Assembly (NCBI GenBank): GCA_031290985.1
Contig: JARLJW010000106.1
Span: 1-49,713 of the forward strand
Direction of reading: 5' to 3'
Length of the DNA: 49,713 nucleotides
Origin: Verrucomicrobiia bacterium
Lineage (GTDB): Bacteria; Verrucomicrobiota; Verrucomicrobiia; Limisphaerales; UBA11358
The stretch's first letter is position 1, and every line of letters starts with the position of its first letter. A model generated the notes under the pieces. That model searched no databases. It saw nothing but the letters and a program-made list of their open reading frames with translations, and was not told the origin of the DNA. A program made the translations under genes and the position numbers. Positions 16,938 through 25,058 of this stretch are shown in pieces.

Positions 16938-17648
16938 ATGAACTTTGCAATTTTGCAATTCCCCGCCTCCAACTGCGACCAGGACGCCGTCCACGCCGTC
17001 CGCCTGCTCGGCCACTCCGCCCGCCTCGTCTGGCACAAAGACGCCTCGCTCGGCGACACCGATGCCGTCATCGTCCCCGGCGGTTTCAGCTACGGCGATT
17101 ATCTCCGCTGCGGCGCCATCGCCCGGTTCAGCCCCGTCATGCAGGCCGTGAAACAATTCGCCGACAACGGCGGCCTCGTCCTCGGCGTCTGCAACGGTTT
17201 TCAAGTCCTCACCGAGGCCGGCCTCCTGCCCGGCGCGCTCATCCGCAACCGCGACCTGCAATTTCATTGCGAAAACGTTTTCCTCAAGACCGCCACCGCG
17301 GATTCCCCGTTCACCAGCCGCATTCCGGCGGGCAAAGTCCTCCGCGTCCCCATCGCCCATGGCGAAGGCTGCTACTTCGCCGACGAGGAAACCTTGGCCC
17401 AGCTCAAGGCCAACCACCAGATCCTCTGGCAATACTGCGACGCCACCGGCGACCTGACCGATTCCGCCAACCCCAACGGCGCGCTGCAAAACATCGCCGG
17501 CATCTGCAACGAAGCCCGCAACGTCGCCGGCCTCATGCCCCACCCCGAACGCGCCTGCGAACCCCTCCTCGGCAGCGCCGACGGCAAATGGATTTTTGAA
17601 AGCATCTTCGCGGCGCTCAAAAATAAAAGCGTCGCGCAAGTTGCGTGA
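16938..17648 (+). CDS. purQ: Phosphoribosylformylglycinamidine synthase subunit PurQ (glutaminase)
   Basis: A 236-residue class I glutamine amidotransferase that supplies ammonia to PurL. The nucleophile cysteine is in GLVLGVCNGFQVLTEAGLLP, and the His/Glu pair is in LMPHPERACEP near the C-terminus. The N-terminal FPASNCDQDAVHAV and GGFSYGDYLRCGAIA are hallmark motifs. It follows purS, but purL is 2.9 kb away beyond an accessory insertion. Confidence 0.95.
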   Translation: MNFAILQFPASNCDQDAVHAVRLLGHSARLVWHKDASLGDTDAVIVPGGFSYGDYLRCGAIARFSPVMQAVKQFADNGGLVLGVCNGFQVLTEAGLLPGALIRNRDLQFHCENVFLKTATADSPFTSRIPAGKVLRVPIAHGEGCYFADEETLAQLKANHQILWQYCDATGDLTDSANPNGALQNIAGICNEARNVAGLMPHPERACEPLLGSADGKWIFESIFAALKNKSVAQVA

Positions 17649-17660
17649 CGGATACGTACG

Positions 17661-18317
17661 ATGGCAAACGACTGGTGCAACAAGAAAACTTGGACTGAAG
17701 CTGACAAAGCCGACTTTTTCTCCCACCTAAGTCGACGCGGAGACAAAACCAAATACTTGTCAATGCAGGCAACCAGCCTTGAAGCGGTTGGTTCTCCAGA
17801 ACTTCTGAAAGCTGCAATTTCGCTTTTGGAGCAGTTGATTGATGAGTTGACGAAGCAAGTGTTTCAATTGCCGCGAGCTGTGGCCGCTGCCTACAACAAG
17901 AAAGCTGGTTGTTATTTGAAACTTGGTGACGTGGAGAATGCGATCGCCGATTACCGCCGCGTGTTTGCCATCGAACGAGAATTAGGCAGTCCGGCAACCC
18001 TTGCATTCTTCGACTTTGGGAAACTGGTGACTGAAAAGCACCGGCGTGACTATTTCGATGAAGCGCTAACTGCATTGGATGCTGGTGCGAAGTATCTGGG
18101 AAAGCACCTCCCGGCAGACACGTTTAATTTATTTGGAATTCGATCCCTCATCGCAGCGCAAAAAGGGGAGATTGAAAAGGCCAAAGAGTTTGCAAAAGTG
18201 GCCCTGGAAGCTGCGGCGAAAGACCATTCCGGCTTGCGTTATCATCCGACGGCCGGCTTGGTTGGCGAGAAAGAAACAACGTTTTACAAATCCGTTGCGG
18301 CAATTGCCGAAAGTTAA
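17661..18317 (+). CDS. TPR-like hypothetical protein
   Basis: A 218-residue soluble protein with an N-terminal NDWCNKKTWTEADKADFF segment followed by helical repeats resembling tetratricopeptide repeats (YNKKAGCYLKLGDVENAIAD at about 95-115, and a further pair near 150-190). There is no signal peptide or catalytic motif. It lies 12 bp after purQ and 4 bp before the DUF1016 nuclease gene. Base composition is less GC-rich than the pur genes, which fits a recent acquisition. A role as partner of the nuclease is possible but unproven. Confidence 0.65.
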   Translation: MANDWCNKKTWTEADKADFFSHLSRRGDKTKYLSMQATSLEAVGSPELLKAAISLLEQLIDELTKQVFQLPRAVAAAYNKKAGCYLKLGDVENAIADYRRVFAIERELGSPATLAFFDFGKLVTEKHRRDYFDEALTALDAGAKYLGKHLPADTFNLFGIRSLIAAQKGEIEKAKEFAKVALEAAAKDHSGLRYHPTAGLVGEKETTFYKSVAAIAES

Positions 18318-18321
18318 TCCC

Positions 18322-19578
18322 ATGAAACCCCCTTCGATCCGGCAAAAGACTTCCGCCGCCCGCGCGGGCCGGAGCGCAGGGCGGTCGGATTACAGCGCGT
18401 GGTCAGGCGGCATCGCGGCATTGCTGGCGGAGGCGCGCCGGCAATCCGCCCGCTCTGTCAATGCCATCCTCACCGCCACCTACTGGGAAATCGGCCGCCG
18501 CATCGTGGAGTTCGCCCAGCAAGGTGAAGCCCGCGCGGAGTATGGGGATGCGGTGCTGGAAAGACTTTCACGTGATTTAACCAAAGAATTTGGACGTGGG
18601 TTCGCCCACGATAATCTGCAACGCATGCGGCTCTTTTATCAGGCGTGGCCGATTGAAATGATTTACGCGACACTGTCGCGTAAATCTCTCGAACGGAAAA
18701 TTATCCAGACAATGTCAGGACAATTTCAACTCCCGCAGATTTGTCAGACAGTGTCTGACAAATTGCCAGCCCCAATTTCCGCGACACTGTCGCGTAAATC
18801 TGAGATCGACCTCGCTCTCTATCTCGAAGCCCTTTGCCACGCCTTTCCGCTTTCCTGGTCGCACTACGTCCGCCTGCTCTCCGTGGAACAACCCGAGGCG
18901 CGCCAGTTTTACGAAACCGAATCGTTGCGCGGCGGCTGGAGCGTGCGGCAGTTGGATCGCCAGGTCAGCACGCTCTATTACGAACGCACCGCGCTCGCGA
19001 AGAACAAGGCCAAACTCCTCACTGCCGGCGCGAAGACGCGCCCCGAAGACGCCGTGAGCATCGAGGAGGAAATCAAAAACCCCTACATCCTGGAATTTCT
19101 CAACCTGCGCGATGACTACGCCGAAAGCGATCTGGAAGACGCGCTCGTCCGTCATCTCGAAGCCTTCTTGCTGGAATTGGGAAACAATTTCACCTTCGTC
19201 GCGCGGCAAAAACGGATTCGCGTCGGCAAGCAATGGTATCGCATTGATCTGCTGCTGTTTCACCGCCGGCTGCGCTGCCTGTTCATTTTCGATTTGAAGC
19301 TGGGCCGCTTCACCCACGCCGACGCGGGACAAATGAATCTCTACGTCAATTACGCCGCCGAGCATCTCACGCTGGACGGCGAAAATCCGCCCGTCGGCTT
19401 GATCCTTTGTTCCGAGCATGATGAAGCCGTGGCGCGCTATTCCATGGGCAATTTGACCAACAAGGTCCTCGCCGGACAATACAAGCTCGCGTTGCCCGAC
19501 CCGCGACTGATCGAAAAAGAAATCGAGAAAACCCGCCGGCTGCTCGAATCACCCCCGCGCCGGATGCACCAAAAATGA
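18322..19578 (+). CDS. PDDEXK nuclease domain protein (DUF1016/YhcG family)
   Basis: A 418-residue protein. The N-terminal DUF1016 domain includes SARSVNAILTATYWEIGRRI, then GRGFAHDNLQRMRLFYQAWP, then SWSHYVRLLSV. The C-terminal PDDEXK-type nuclease domain has the D-x(n)-D-x-K pattern in YRIDLLLFHRRLRCLFIFDL followed by KLGRFTHADAGQMNLY. The family is widespread on accessory islands; its exact role is not settled. The ATG at 18322 is chosen because the open frame upstream overlaps the TPR gene out of phase. A linker at about residues 112-160 is encoded by four 25-bp palindromes spaced 36-39 bp apart. Confidence 0.85.
   Translation: MKPPSIRQKTSAARAGRSAGRSDYSAWSGGIAALLAEARRQSARSVNAILTATYWEIGRRIVEFAQQGEARAEYGDAVLERLSRDLTKEFGRGFAHDNLQRMRLFYQAWPIEMIYATLSRKSLERKIIQTMSGQFQLPQICQTVSDKLPAPISATLSRKSEIDLALYLEALCHAFPLSWSHYVRLLSVEQPEARQFYETESLRGGWSVRQLDRQVSTLYYERTALAKNKAKLLTAGAKTRPEDAVSIEEEIKNPYILEFLNLRDDYAESDLEDALVRHLEAFLLELGNNFTFVARQKRIRVGKQWYRIDLLLFHRRLRCLFIFDLKLGRFTHADAGQMNLYVNYAAEHLTLDGENPPVGLILCSEHDEAVARYSMGNLTNKVLAGQYKLALPDPRLIEKEIEKTRRLLESPPRRMHQK
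18661..18799 (+). repeat. Four 25-bp palindromes inside the DUF1016 coding sequence
   Basis: Palindromes with 12-bp arms and a 1-bp centre (GACA-n-TGTC) lie at 18661-18685 (perfect), 18700-18724 (two mismatches), 18739-18763 (perfect) and 18775-18799 (one mismatch). Start-to-start spacing is 39, 39 and 36 bp, whole numbers of codons. They encode the repeated peptides ATLSRKS, QTMSGQF, QTVSDKL and ATLSRKS. Arm sequences differ between copies but remain self-complementary. Confidence 0.8.
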
Positions 19579-19592
19579 TTGTGGCCCCGCCG

Positions 19593-20333
19593 TCACCCCG
19601 CCTCTCGCCCGATAATTTCATGACACAGCCGCAGCACCAGCGGCCGGCCATAAAGCGTCAAGCGCGTGACCCGCACCTCCACGGGCACGGCGGTTCCATC
19701 CGCCCGGGTTAATTGGCTGTTAAAGGCGGTGGCCGATGCCGACGCCAGGCCCAGGGCCAGAAATTGGGTGTGCTTGCGTCCCAAAATTTCACCCCGGCCG
19801 CATCCCAGCAACCGCCCGGCGGTCCGGTTCACATCAATGATTTTTTCCGTCTGCTCGTCCACCAGAAAAGCCGCGTCTGCGAGACATTCGAACAGTTCGC
19901 GGTATTTGTGCTCGGATTCGCGCATGGCCCGTTCGGCGCGGGCGTACTCGGCCCGTTCCTCCGCTTCCCGCAAAGCCCGGTCCACCGCCGGAATCAGGCG
20001 GATGGGCCGGTGCTTCAGCACATAGTCCGTGGCGCCATTTTTAAGCGCCTCGATGGCCGTGTCCTCGCCGATGGTGCCGGACACGAACAGGAACGGCGTT
20101 TCCGGTCGTTTCTCATGGGCCAGCGTCAGTGCCTGGCGGCCATCAAATCCGGGCATCGTGTAATCGGAAAGAATGAGATCAAATCCGCCCTGCTCCAGCT
20201 CGGCGACAAATTCCTCACGGTTGTCCACCCGCACCAGTTCGCAATCCGGCCACCGGGCCGAAAGCATGGCCTGGTTCAACTCGGCATCCGCCTCACTATC
20301 CTCAAGATTTAACACTCGCAACGTGGTTTTCAT
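19593..20333 (-). CDS. Response regulator with receiver and PAS domains
   Basis: A 246-residue signalling protein. The receiver domain occupies about residues 5-125, with the phospho-acceptor in LILSDYTMPGFDGR, Thr/Ser in FLFVSGTIGED and Lys in TDYVLKHRP. A coiled linker (EAEERAEYARAERAMRESE) leads to a PAS domain (about 145-240; YRELFECLADAAFLVDEQTE, then GRGEILGRKHTQ). There is no kinase, cyclase or DNA-binding output, so the PAS domain may be a truncated sensor or dimerisation module. ATG 20333 (MKTTLRVLNLEDSEADAE) is preferred to the upstream ATG 20405 because the receiver fold starts there. It is convergent with the DUF1016 gene. Confidence 0.8.
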   Translation of the reverse strand: MKTTLRVLNLEDSEADAELNQAMLSARWPDCELVRVDNREEFVAELEQGGFDLILSDYTMPGFDGRQALTLAHEKRPETPFLFVSGTIGEDTAIEALKNGATDYVLKHRPIRLIPAVDRALREAEERAEYARAERAMRESEHKYRELFECLADAAFLVDEQTEKIIDVNRTAGRLLGCGRGEILGRKHTQFLALGLASASATAFNSQLTRADGTAVPVEVRVTRLTLYGRPLVLRLCHEIIGREAG

Positions 20334-20376
20334 GATGCATTTCCCGGCTTTTGTATCACAAAGCCTGCCATTTGCA

Positions 20377-20394
20377 CTGGGGTGAACACCCCAG
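20377..20394. repeat. 8-bp perfect hairpin upstream of the REC-PAS gene
   Basis: CTGGGGTG (20377-20384) and CACCCCAG (20387-20394) flank two bases. It lies in the divergent intergenic region between the REC-PAS gene and purL. It has no T-run, so it may be an operator or simple dyad. Confidence 0.35.
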
Positions 20395-20525
20395 CCAATC
20401 TCCAACCGTTTGAAATCTAGCAGCTATCCCAAAAATCGCAACCAACTCCCGGTGTCATTGTTGATTTGCTTGTTTTGCACCGGGAAAATGCCATTCTCTC
20501 CCCCGCATTTTTTAATAAATTACCG

Positions 20526-22985
20526 ATGACCGAACCCGCCATCACCCCCGAACTCGTCGCGAAGCACAATCTCACGCCGGATGAATACACGCACGCCAGG
20601 GAGATCCTCGGCGGGCGCACCCCGAGCTACACCGAGCTCGGCATCTTCTCCGTCATGTGGAGCGAGCATTGCAGCTACAAGAACACCAAGCCGCTGCTCA
20701 AGACCTTCCCCACCAAGTCGCCCAAGATCCTCGTCGGCGCGGGCGAGGAAAACGCCGGCATCATCGACATCGGCGACGGCATCGCCATCGCCTTCAAGAT
20801 CGAGTCGCACAACCACCCGAGCGCCGTCGAGCCCTTCCAGGGCGCGACCACCGGCGTCGGCGGCATCGTGCGCGATATTTTTACGATGGGCGCGCGCCCC
20901 GTTTGCGCGGTCAACTCCCTGCGCTTTGGCCCCATCACCGACGATACCACGCCGGCCCCAACGCCCGCGAATTCGAATGCAGCGGGAACGAAAAATCCCC
21001 CTCTCCCCGGGGGAGAGGGACGGGGTGAGGGCGAGCCAAACCCTTCCGCCGAAGGCGCAAACTTAAAATCCCAAATTGCCGGCAACCGCCGTCTCTTTGC
21101 CGGCGTCGTCAGCGGCATCGCGCATTACGGCAATTGTTTCGGCATCCCGACCATCGCGGGCGAAGTGTATTTCGACAAGACCTATGCGGGCAATCCGCTC
21201 GTGAACGCCTTCTGCCTCGGCGTCCTGCGCCATGAACAGATCACGCGCGGCGCGGCCAAGGGCGTGGGCAACCCCGTTTTCTACGTCGGCCCGGCCACGG
21301 GTCGCGACGGCCTTGCGGGCGCGGCGTTCGCCTCGCAGGATTTGACCGAGGAATCCTCCGAGCAACAGCGCGGCGCGGTGCAGGTCGGCGATCCGTTCAT
21401 GGAAAAACTCGTGTGCGAAGCCTGCCTCGAACTCCTCGCCACCGGTTGTGTCGCCGGCATGCAGGACATGGGCGCGGCCGGCCTCACCTGCTCCACCTGC
21501 GAAATGGCCGCGCGCGCCGGCACCGGCATCGAGATTGAACTCGACAAGGTTCCGCAACGCGCCCCGAACATGAGCAGCTACGAGATCATGCTCTCGGAAT
21601 CCCAGGAACGCATGCTCATCGTCGTCCACAAGGGCCGTGAAGAGGAAGTGAAACGCATTTTCGACAAGTGGGACCTCCCGTGGTCCGAGATCGGCATCAT
21701 CACCGACACCGGCCACATGGTCGTGCGTCACAGCGGCAAGATTGTCGTGGACATCCCCGCAAAAAAAATCGCCGACGAATCCCCCGTCTATCAGCGCACC
21801 GCCTCGGAACCCGCCTACCTCGCCGAAGTCCGCGCCTTCCGCCTCGATGGCATCGCCGACACCACCACGCCCGCGGACGACCTCAAAAAACTTCTCGCCT
21901 GGCCCAGCATCGCCTCCAAGAACTGGGTCTATCGCCAATACGATCAGCAGGTGCGCGATGGCACCATTGTTTTGCCCGGCAGCGATGCCGCCGTCATCCG
22001 CATCAAGACCGATTCCCTGCCCGTCATGAGCGCGGAACTCGCCGCCAAGGTCGGCGACCCGACCGTGGCCGAGAAATACATCGCCATGACCGTCGATTGC
22101 AACGGTGGCTACGTTTATCTCGATCCGTATGAAGGCGGCAAGGCCGCCGTGACCGAGGCCTGCCGCAACCTTGCTTGCAGCGGCGCCATTCCGCTCGGCG
22201 CGACCGACAATCTCAACATGGCCAACCCGCACAAGCCGGAACTCTTCTGGCAGATGCGCGAAAGCGTGCGCGGCCTGGCCGAGGGCTGCCGCGCCTTCAA
22301 TGCCCCCGTGACCGGCGGCAATTGCTCGCTCTACAACCAGAATCCCAGCGGCCCCATCGACCCCACGCCCACCGTGGCCGTCGTCGGCCTCATTGAAAAG
22401 CCCGAACACATCACCACGCAATGGTTCAAGGACGAGGGCGATGCCATCATCCTCCTCGGCGAAGCCGTTGACCAAGCCGACTCCATTCTCGGACTCGGCG
22501 GCAGCGCCTATCTGCAAGTCATTCACGGCCTGAAAACCGGTTCCCCCCCGCGTTGCGACCTCGAAACCGCCAAGACCCTCCACACCACGCTGCTCGGCCT
22601 CATCCAAAGCGGCCTCGTGAAGAGCGCGCATGATTGCAGCGAAGGCGGCCTCGCCGTCGCCCTGGCCGAAAGCTGCATCAGCCAGCTCATCGCCCGCGAC
22701 ACCCCGCGCCTCCTCGGCGCAACGATTGATTTGAGCGCGGCGAAAGACCTCCGCGCCGACGCCCTGCTCTTCGGCGAAACCCAGTCGCGCGTCATCATCT
22801 CCTGCAAAGCCATCGACGCCATCAAAGTCGTCGAACGCGCCAAGCTCATGGGCGTGCCCGCAGCACGTATCGGCCTCGTTGGCGGCGACAAGCTCACGGT
22901 AAAAACCGCCGGCGCCGAATTTGCCGCCCCGCTCACCGAGCTGCACGACGCCTGGTGGAACGCCATCGCCCGCGCGATGGCATAA
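20526..22985 (+). CDS. purL: Phosphoribosylformylglycinamidine synthase subunit PurL
   Basis: The ATP-dependent large subunit of FGAM synthase, acting with PurS and PurQ. It has 819 residues; small-type PurL is usually about 720-760. Typical motifs are ELGIFSVMWSEHCSYKNTK, SHNHPSAVEPFQGATTGVGG, DMGAAGLTCSTCEMAARAG and VTGGNCSLYNQNPSG. The excess length is largely an in-frame insertion at about residues 140-186, between SLRFGPITD and NRRLFAGVVSG. That insertion contains a repeat-derived PPLPGGEGRGEGEP peptide encoded by a CCCTCTCCCC hairpin. ATG 20526 fits the family N-terminus better than an upstream start at 20466. The next gene starts immediately after the stop. Confidence 0.95.
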   Translation: MTEPAITPELVAKHNLTPDEYTHAREILGGRTPSYTELGIFSVMWSEHCSYKNTKPLLKTFPTKSPKILVGAGEENAGIIDIGDGIAIAFKIESHNHPSAVEPFQGATTGVGGIVRDIFTMGARPVCAVNSLRFGPITDDTTPAPTPANSNAAGTKNPPLPGGEGRGEGEPNPSAEGANLKSQIAGNRRLFAGVVSGIAHYGNCFGIPTIAGEVYFDKTYAGNPLVNAFCLGVLRHEQITRGAAKGVGNPVFYVGPATGRDGLAGAAFASQDLTEESSEQQRGAVQVGDPFMEKLVCEACLELLATGCVAGMQDMGAAGLTCSTCEMAARAGTGIEIELDKVPQRAPNMSSYEIMLSESQERMLIVVHKGREEEVKRIFDKWDLPWSEIGIITDTGHMVVRHSGKIVVDIPAKKIADESPVYQRTASEPAYLAEVRAFRLDGIADTTTPADDLKKLLAWPSIASKNWVYRQYDQQVRDGTIVLPGSDAAVIRIKTDSLPVMSAELAAKVGDPTVAEKYIAMTVDCNGGYVYLDPYEGGKAAVTEACRNLACSGAIPLGATDNLNMANPHKPELFWQMRESVRGLAEGCRAFNAPVTGGNCSLYNQNPSGPIDPTPTVAVVGLIEKPEHITTQWFKDEGDAIILLGEAVDQADSILGLGGSAYLQVIHGLKTGSPPRCDLETAKTLHTTLLGLIQSGLVKSAHDCSEGGLAVALAESCISQLIARDTPRLLGATIDLSAAKDLRADALLFGETQSRVIISCKAIDAIKVVERAKLMGVPAARIGLVGGDKLTVKTAGAEFAAPLTELHDAWWNAIARAMA
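20945..21085 (+). repeat. Intergenic-type repeat inserted in frame within purL
   Basis: The core hairpin is CCCTCTCCCC (20999-21008) and GGGGAGAGGG (21010-21019), followed by CGGGGTGAGGG, a pattern familiar from intergenic repeats of many environmental bacteria. Flanking Ala/Pro/Asn-rich codons join it to conserved PurL sequence on both sides. The insertion keeps the frame and has no stop, so the protein is predicted intact. Confidence 0.75.
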
Positions 22986-23783
22986 ATGAAACTTCAACGA
23001 CCAAGAGCAGATTCGGCCCTATCGCTGATCGAGCTCTTGGTCGTCATCGCCATCATCGCAGTTCTCGCGGCGCTTTTATTGCTGTCAGTTTCCCAGGGCA
23101 AAACCAGGGCACAATCTGTTGTCTGCGTTAACAATGTTCGTGAGTTAGGGCAGGCCATGCAGTCGTTTGTGTCCGCCAAACGTGCTTACCCGCTCGAAGT
23201 AAATCCTCGAACCGCCACCGTTGGCAGCAATCCTGATCATGGTTTCAGTTGGATCGAATCCTTGGGCAAAGAGCTGGGCCAAGACATCAAGGGTCGAAAT
23301 TTAAAGGGCATATGGATCTGCCCGGCGGCGGCCAAAAAACCGGGTGACGCTGACGACCAATCAGGCCCCTATTCCTGCTACGGTTACAACGCCAACGGAC
23401 TGGCAGCTCTAACCGATACTAATTCACTGGGCTTGGGCGGTCATTTTGTCAGGCATTATCCATCACGCCCTCCTGCCCCAGCGGTCGCTGAAACCGAGGT
23501 CGCCACTCCCAGCGATATGATTGGGATTGGCGATGGGTTTATGGGAAATGCCGGTAATTATTTCGACGGTGCCGCTTGGATTGCGCGGATGTCGCCTCCC
23601 CAAACCAACCCGGTTAGTACGGCAGCAGTCAAGACCCGCCACCAAGGCAAAGCCAACGTGGTCTTCTGCGATGGCCACGTCGAATCACCGAAGCTAAAAT
23701 CTCTATTTGAAGACACCAGCGACGCAGCCTTGGTGCGCTGGAACCGCGACCATTTGCCACATCGCGAAGAACTTTCCCCCTGA
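22986..23783 (+). CDS. Prepilin-like protein with H-X9-DG motif
   Basis: A 265-residue protein. The N-terminal type IV-prepilin-like helix is ALSLIELLVVIAIIAVLAAL, with the Glu at +5 kept but the usual G-F-T replaced by A-L-S, which may affect cleavage. The body is a pseudopilin-like domain with cysteine pairs (WICPAAA, YSCYGYN). The H-X9-DG motif, HQGKANVVFCDG, is near the C-terminus, as in the large DUF1559-type family of Planctomycetes and Verrucomicrobia. It begins directly after the purL stop (TAA-ATG). Likely exported and membrane-anchored; function unknown. Confidence 0.8.
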   Translation: MKLQRPRADSALSLIELLVVIAIIAVLAALLLLSVSQGKTRAQSVVCVNNVRELGQAMQSFVSAKRAYPLEVNPRTATVGSNPDHGFSWIESLGKELGQDIKGRNLKGIWICPAAAKKPGDADDQSGPYSCYGYNANGLAALTDTNSLGLGGHFVRHYPSRPPAPAVAETEVATPSDMIGIGDGFMGNAGNYFDGAAWIARMSPPQTNPVSTAAVKTRHQGKANVVFCDGHVESPKLKSLFEDTSDAALVRWNRDHLPHREELSP

Positions 23784-23787
23784 ATTT

Positions 23788-24369
23788 ATGTCACCCTTGG
23801 CCCACCTCGTCGGTAGCTGGCTGGTTGCCGTGGCCACCACCACCAATCCGCGGGACCGCAAGCTGGTGACCCTCGCCGGTGTGCTGCCGGACGCCGACGG
23901 ACTCGGAGCGGTGGTCGATGTGGTTGGCTCGGCGATTTCTGGCAAGGAAAACTCCTTCCATTATTACCAGCAATACCACCACATCCTGCTGCACGGCTGG
24001 CCTGGGGCCATTGCCGTCTCGGTTGTGCTGATGTTTTTCGCCCGGCAACACTGGCGGGTTTTCCTGCTGTGCCTGTTGACGTTTCATCTCCACCTGCTCT
24101 GCGACCTCGTTGGCTCACGCGGCCCGGATTATGGCGACTTCTGGCCCATCTGCTATTCCGAACCGCTCTTCCGCCATCCCATCTGGTTTTGGAAACACCA
24201 ATGGCGGCTGGACGGCTGGCAGAACCTGACCCTCTTCGCCCTCTGGCTCGCCGCCGCCCTCTGGCTGGCGGTCAAACGCGGCCATTCCTTCGTCGAAATG
24301 CTCGGCGAACGCGCCGACAAAATCTTCGTCCAAGCCCTCCGCAAATGGTTCCGCCAGCCGGTGCCATAG
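23788..24369 (+). CDS. YdjM-like membrane metal-dependent hydrolase
   Basis: A 193-residue multi-pass membrane protein. MSPLAHLVGSWLVA at the N-terminus, GVLPDADGLG, YHHILLHGWPGAI and FHLHLLCDLVGSRGPDYG fit the YdjM/LexA-controlled membrane-bound metal-dependent hydrolase family, where His and Asp residues are proposed metal ligands. About four hydrophobic segments are visible. The ATG at 23788 is chosen because upstream codons overlap the prepilin-like gene. Substrate is unknown. Confidence 0.78.
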   Translation: MSPLAHLVGSWLVAVATTTNPRDRKLVTLAGVLPDADGLGAVVDVVGSAISGKENSFHYYQQYHHILLHGWPGAIAVSVVLMFFARQHWRVFLLCLLTFHLHLLCDLVGSRGPDYGDFWPICYSEPLFRHPIWFWKHQWRLDGWQNLTLFALWLAAALWLAVKRGHSFVEMLGERADKIFVQALRKWFRQPVP

Positions 24370-24416
24370 GGCAACTCTTTCGTGTCATTCGCGCATTTCG
24401 TGGTTAAAATGCCCCC

Positions 24417-25055
24417 GTGAAACCGCTCGCGGATTGCAAACTCTACACCTTCGTGGATACGGCCTACCTCCATGGCCGCGCGCCCGAACTCATCGCCCAG
24501 CAGTTGTGCGACGGCGGCAGCGACCTGATCCAATTGCGCGCCAAAAATTCTTCACCGGATGAAATCTGTCGTCTCGCGGAAAAAATCCAGCCCGTCATCC
24601 GCCGCGCCAACGCCGGCCTCGTGATCAACGACCACTTGGACATCGCCCGGGAACTCGGCGCGGACATCTGCCATCTCGGACAGGAAGATTTTTTCGACGC
24701 CGGCTTTACGCAAGTGTCTCAACTCTCAACTAACAACTCTCAACTAAAAATCGGCCTGTCCACCCACGCCCCCGCGCAGGCCCAGCGCGCGCTGGAGGCC
24801 GGTGCCGACTACATCGCCATCGGCCCGATCTATGCCACCGGCACCAAGCCGACCGCGAAACCCGTGACGTTGGAATATGTCCGCTGGGCGGCAACCCATG
24901 TGACCGTCCCCTGGTTCGCCATCGGCGGCATAAATGTATCGACCATCGACGCCGTGCTGGCGGCGGGTGCGCAGCGTATCTGTGTGGTCTCCGCCATCCT
25001 CAACGCTCCGGATGTCGCCAAAGCCTGCGCGGAATTTCGGAAGAAATTGGACTGA
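24417..25055 (+). CDS. thiE: Thiamine phosphate synthase
   Basis: A 212-residue TIM-barrel enzyme joining HMP-pyrophosphate and thiazole phosphate to give thiamine phosphate. Visible motifs are DLIQLRAKNSSPDEI, LVINDHLDIARELGAD, HLGQEDF, IGLSTHAPAQAQRALEAGAD, YIAIGPIYATGTKPTAKP and FAIGGINVSTIDAVLAAGA. GTG is the only sensible start at 24417. Residues about 99-112 (QVSQLSTNNSQLK) look inserted relative to the family and are encoded by a 14-bp tandem duplication. No TPP riboswitch is evident in the 47-bp leader. Confidence 0.92.
   Translation: MKPLADCKLYTFVDTAYLHGRAPELIAQQLCDGGSDLIQLRAKNSSPDEICRLAEKIQPVIRRANAGLVINDHLDIARELGADICHLGQEDFFDAGFTQVSQLSTNNSQLKIGLSTHAPAQAQRALEAGADYIAIGPIYATGTKPTAKPVTLEYVRWAATHVTVPWFAIGGINVSTIDAVLAAGAQRICVVSAILNAPDVAKACAEFRKKLD
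24720..24747 (+). repeat. Two perfect 14-bp tandem copies inside thiE
   Basis: CAACTCTCAACTAA occurs twice back to back (24720-24733 and 24734-24747). It interrupts the segment between the QEDF region and the GLSTH motif. Reading frame is preserved overall. Confidence 0.85.
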
Positions 25056-25058
25056 TCT

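Noticed and set aside
18661..18799. CRISPR-like array in the DUF1016 gene
   Set aside because: The repeats are short palindromes in frame within a conserved protein, with no variable spacers of CRISPR length.
21063..22997. 644-codon minus-strand open frame
   Set aside because: It is complementary to purL in a GC-rich genome and has no recognisable motifs.
24370..24416. TPP riboswitch upstream of thiE
   Set aside because: The leader is only 47 bp and lacks the conserved CTGAGA and ACCTGA elements.
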